Shown here: piece after piece, positions 5,091-5,891 of the stretch
Position numbering within the stretch: position 1 is the stretch's first letter
How the letters are laid out: every line of letters begins with the position of its first letter
Source of the DNA: Lachnospiraceae bacterium
Lineage (GTDB): Bacteria > Bacillota > Clostridia > Lachnospirales > Lachnospiraceae
Assembly (NCBI GenBank): GCA_017961385.1
Contig: JAGCXJ010000024.1
Coordinates: forward strand, 1-5,891
DNA length: 5,891 bases
Direction: 5' to 3'
The notes under the pieces: model-generated
Database searches by the model: none
Told to the model about the DNA's origin: nothing
The model's input: the letters and a program-made list of their open reading frames with translations, nothing else
Made by a program: the position numbers and the translations under genes

Positions 5091-5891
5091 TCAGATCTCC
5101 GTATTGACTCTTGGAAGCTTTTTCATGGCATATATGGCTATGATAACACCGATCGCGCAGACGCTCGTTCCGGTAATGAGCATCGTCTTTATTCCCATAT
5201 GATCGAGTATCACTCCGCTTAAAAGGTTTGAGAATACTCCGCCTATTGTTATCGCACTAGTTACAAACGCCTGTCCCTTTACCTGATCGAGCTCGTTCAT
5301 GGTGCTGCTTACATAGTAGGCCGATGCGGGAATGAATACCGCATAGGCAAAGAGCTGACATGACTGGCTTATGTACATCATTGCCATGTTTGTAGCAAAT
5401 ATGAGTATCAGTATCTTTACAAAAAAGGCAGTTCCGGAAATCATGAGCAGCCTGTCGGATGTTATCTTTTTAAGAATAAATCCTATGACTGCCATAACGG
5501 GCAGCTCTAGGATCGCCTGCAAAAAGTTGGCATATCCGAGCTGTGTCTCGTTTCCGCCCAGGCTTCTTATGATCTGTATCATAAAATCGTTGATCATGTT
5601 GTGTGCAAAGAAAAAACATATCGTTCCTATAAGAAAAAGAGAAAACGCGGGATATGTCTTTATAAAAGATGCGATATTGTTATGTGCAACAGCCTGACTG
5701 TCACTGCCTGATTTGCTTTCTTTGCTTTCCTTATCTGCTTCGTGAGCAGTCTCAGGCTTTTTAAATGTAAATACCACTATCGCCGAAAGGATCATGGATA
5801 TGATGTTTACGACAAGCAGTATATCCACACCCTTCTTTTGAACGGCGCTTCCTATAAAAGCACTCGTTAGAGCAAAGCTGGCAGAACCCAG
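5091..5891 (-). CDS. MFS permease, LacY/HcaT-like, C-terminal part (partial, cut by right edge)
   Basis: The frame is open from the right edge, so the 266 visible residues are the C-terminal two thirds of a roughly 400-residue inner-membrane transporter. The first segment (about 1-43) covers the end of helix 5 and helix 6. A hydrophilic Lys/Glu/Ser-rich cytoplasmic loop (about 44-73) follows, the usual break between the two six-helix halves. Six more hydrophobic helices then follow. Family-type features include the helix 10 region QLFAYAVFIPASAYYV, the KGQAFVTSAITIGGVFSNLLSG stretch and the LDHMG turn. These resemble the proton-coupled MFS_1-like group that includes LacY, nucleoside symporters and 3-phenylpropionate transporter HcaT. 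An internal GTG at 5828 is not the start, since coding sequence continues upstream (LGSASFALTSAF). The gene ends 2 bases before the hydrolase start and leads the visible run of genes. The substrate is unknown; a sugar, oligosaccharide or aromatic acid is plausible. Confidence 0.88.
   Translation of the reverse strand: MGSASFALTSAFIGSAVQKKGVDILLVVNIISMILSAIVVFTFKKPETAHEADKESKESKSGSDSQAVAHNNIASFIKTYPAFSLFLIGTICFFFAHNMINDFMIQIIRSLGGNETQLGYANFLQAILELPVMAVIGFILKKITSDRLLMISGTAFFVKILILIFATNMAMMYISQSCQLFAYAVFIPASAYYVSSTMNELDQVKGQAFVTSAITIGGVFSNLLSGVILDHMGIKTMLITGTSVCAIGVIIAIYAMKKLPRVNTEI

Noticed and set aside
5826..5828. GTG at 5828 as the permease start
   Set aside because: The frame continues to the window edge with a transporter-like hydrophobic sequence, so the true start is outside.
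1..5891. CRISPR arrays, tRNA or rRNA genes, insertion sequences, phage or defence genes
   Set aside because: No regularly spaced repeats, tRNA cloverleaf, transposase-like coding or terminal repeats were seen by eye on either strand. The only long non-coding stretch is the riboswitch leader (1952-2340).

Overview
The window looks like chromosome of an anaerobic Firmicute, most likely a Lachnospiraceae-type gut or rumen Clostridium relative. This is inferred from moderate GC, strong AGGAGG-type ribosome binding sites, Gram-positive lipoprotein signals (LAGC, VTSC), a short clostridial-type peptide deformylase and a cobalamin riboswitch with a transcription terminator. No 16S or other decisive taxonomic marker is present. 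Every gene I can support is on the minus strand, so the window is best read from right (5891) to left (1).

Upstream block, 5891 to 2341: an apparent five-gene run. It holds the C-terminal part of an MFS permease of the LacY/HcaT-like type, a cytoplasmic alpha/beta-hydrolase of the acetyl-esterase (BD-FAE-like) type, a GNAT acetyltransferase, a small soluble methyl-accepting-chemotaxis-type signalling protein and a peptide deformylase variant. The gaps are 2, 2, 42 and 19 bases. The first three are packed tightly enough to be translationally coupled. Permease plus esterase suggests uptake and deacylation of an esterified plant glycan or aromatic compound, but the substrate is not visible.

Control region, 2340 to 1952: a well-matched sigma-A promoter (TTGAAC, 17 bases, TACAAT), then a complete class I-type cobalamin (B12) riboswitch with an intact B12 box, an expression platform and a strong intrinsic terminator about 35 bases before the next start codon. 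A kissing-loop contact and an antiterminator helix can be drawn from the sequence. They give a simple OFF-with-B12 model.

B12-controlled block, 1951 to 1: a 549-residue lipoprotein that carries a complete CbiK (sirohydrochlorin cobaltochelatase) domain with its metal-binding His/Glu/His. The domain sits between a helical surface-protein stalk and a C-terminal beta-sandwich (NEAT-like) domain. Eight bases later comes the start of a second lipoprotein with a related DGK-containing beta module, cut by the left edge. It is probably the substrate-binding protein of an ABC importer. The combination suggests a surface-anchored system that handles cobalt, iron or tetrapyrroles under B12 control. A lipid-anchored CbiK outside the cytoplasm is the most interesting feature here, because classical CbiK works on cytoplasmic sirohydrochlorin.
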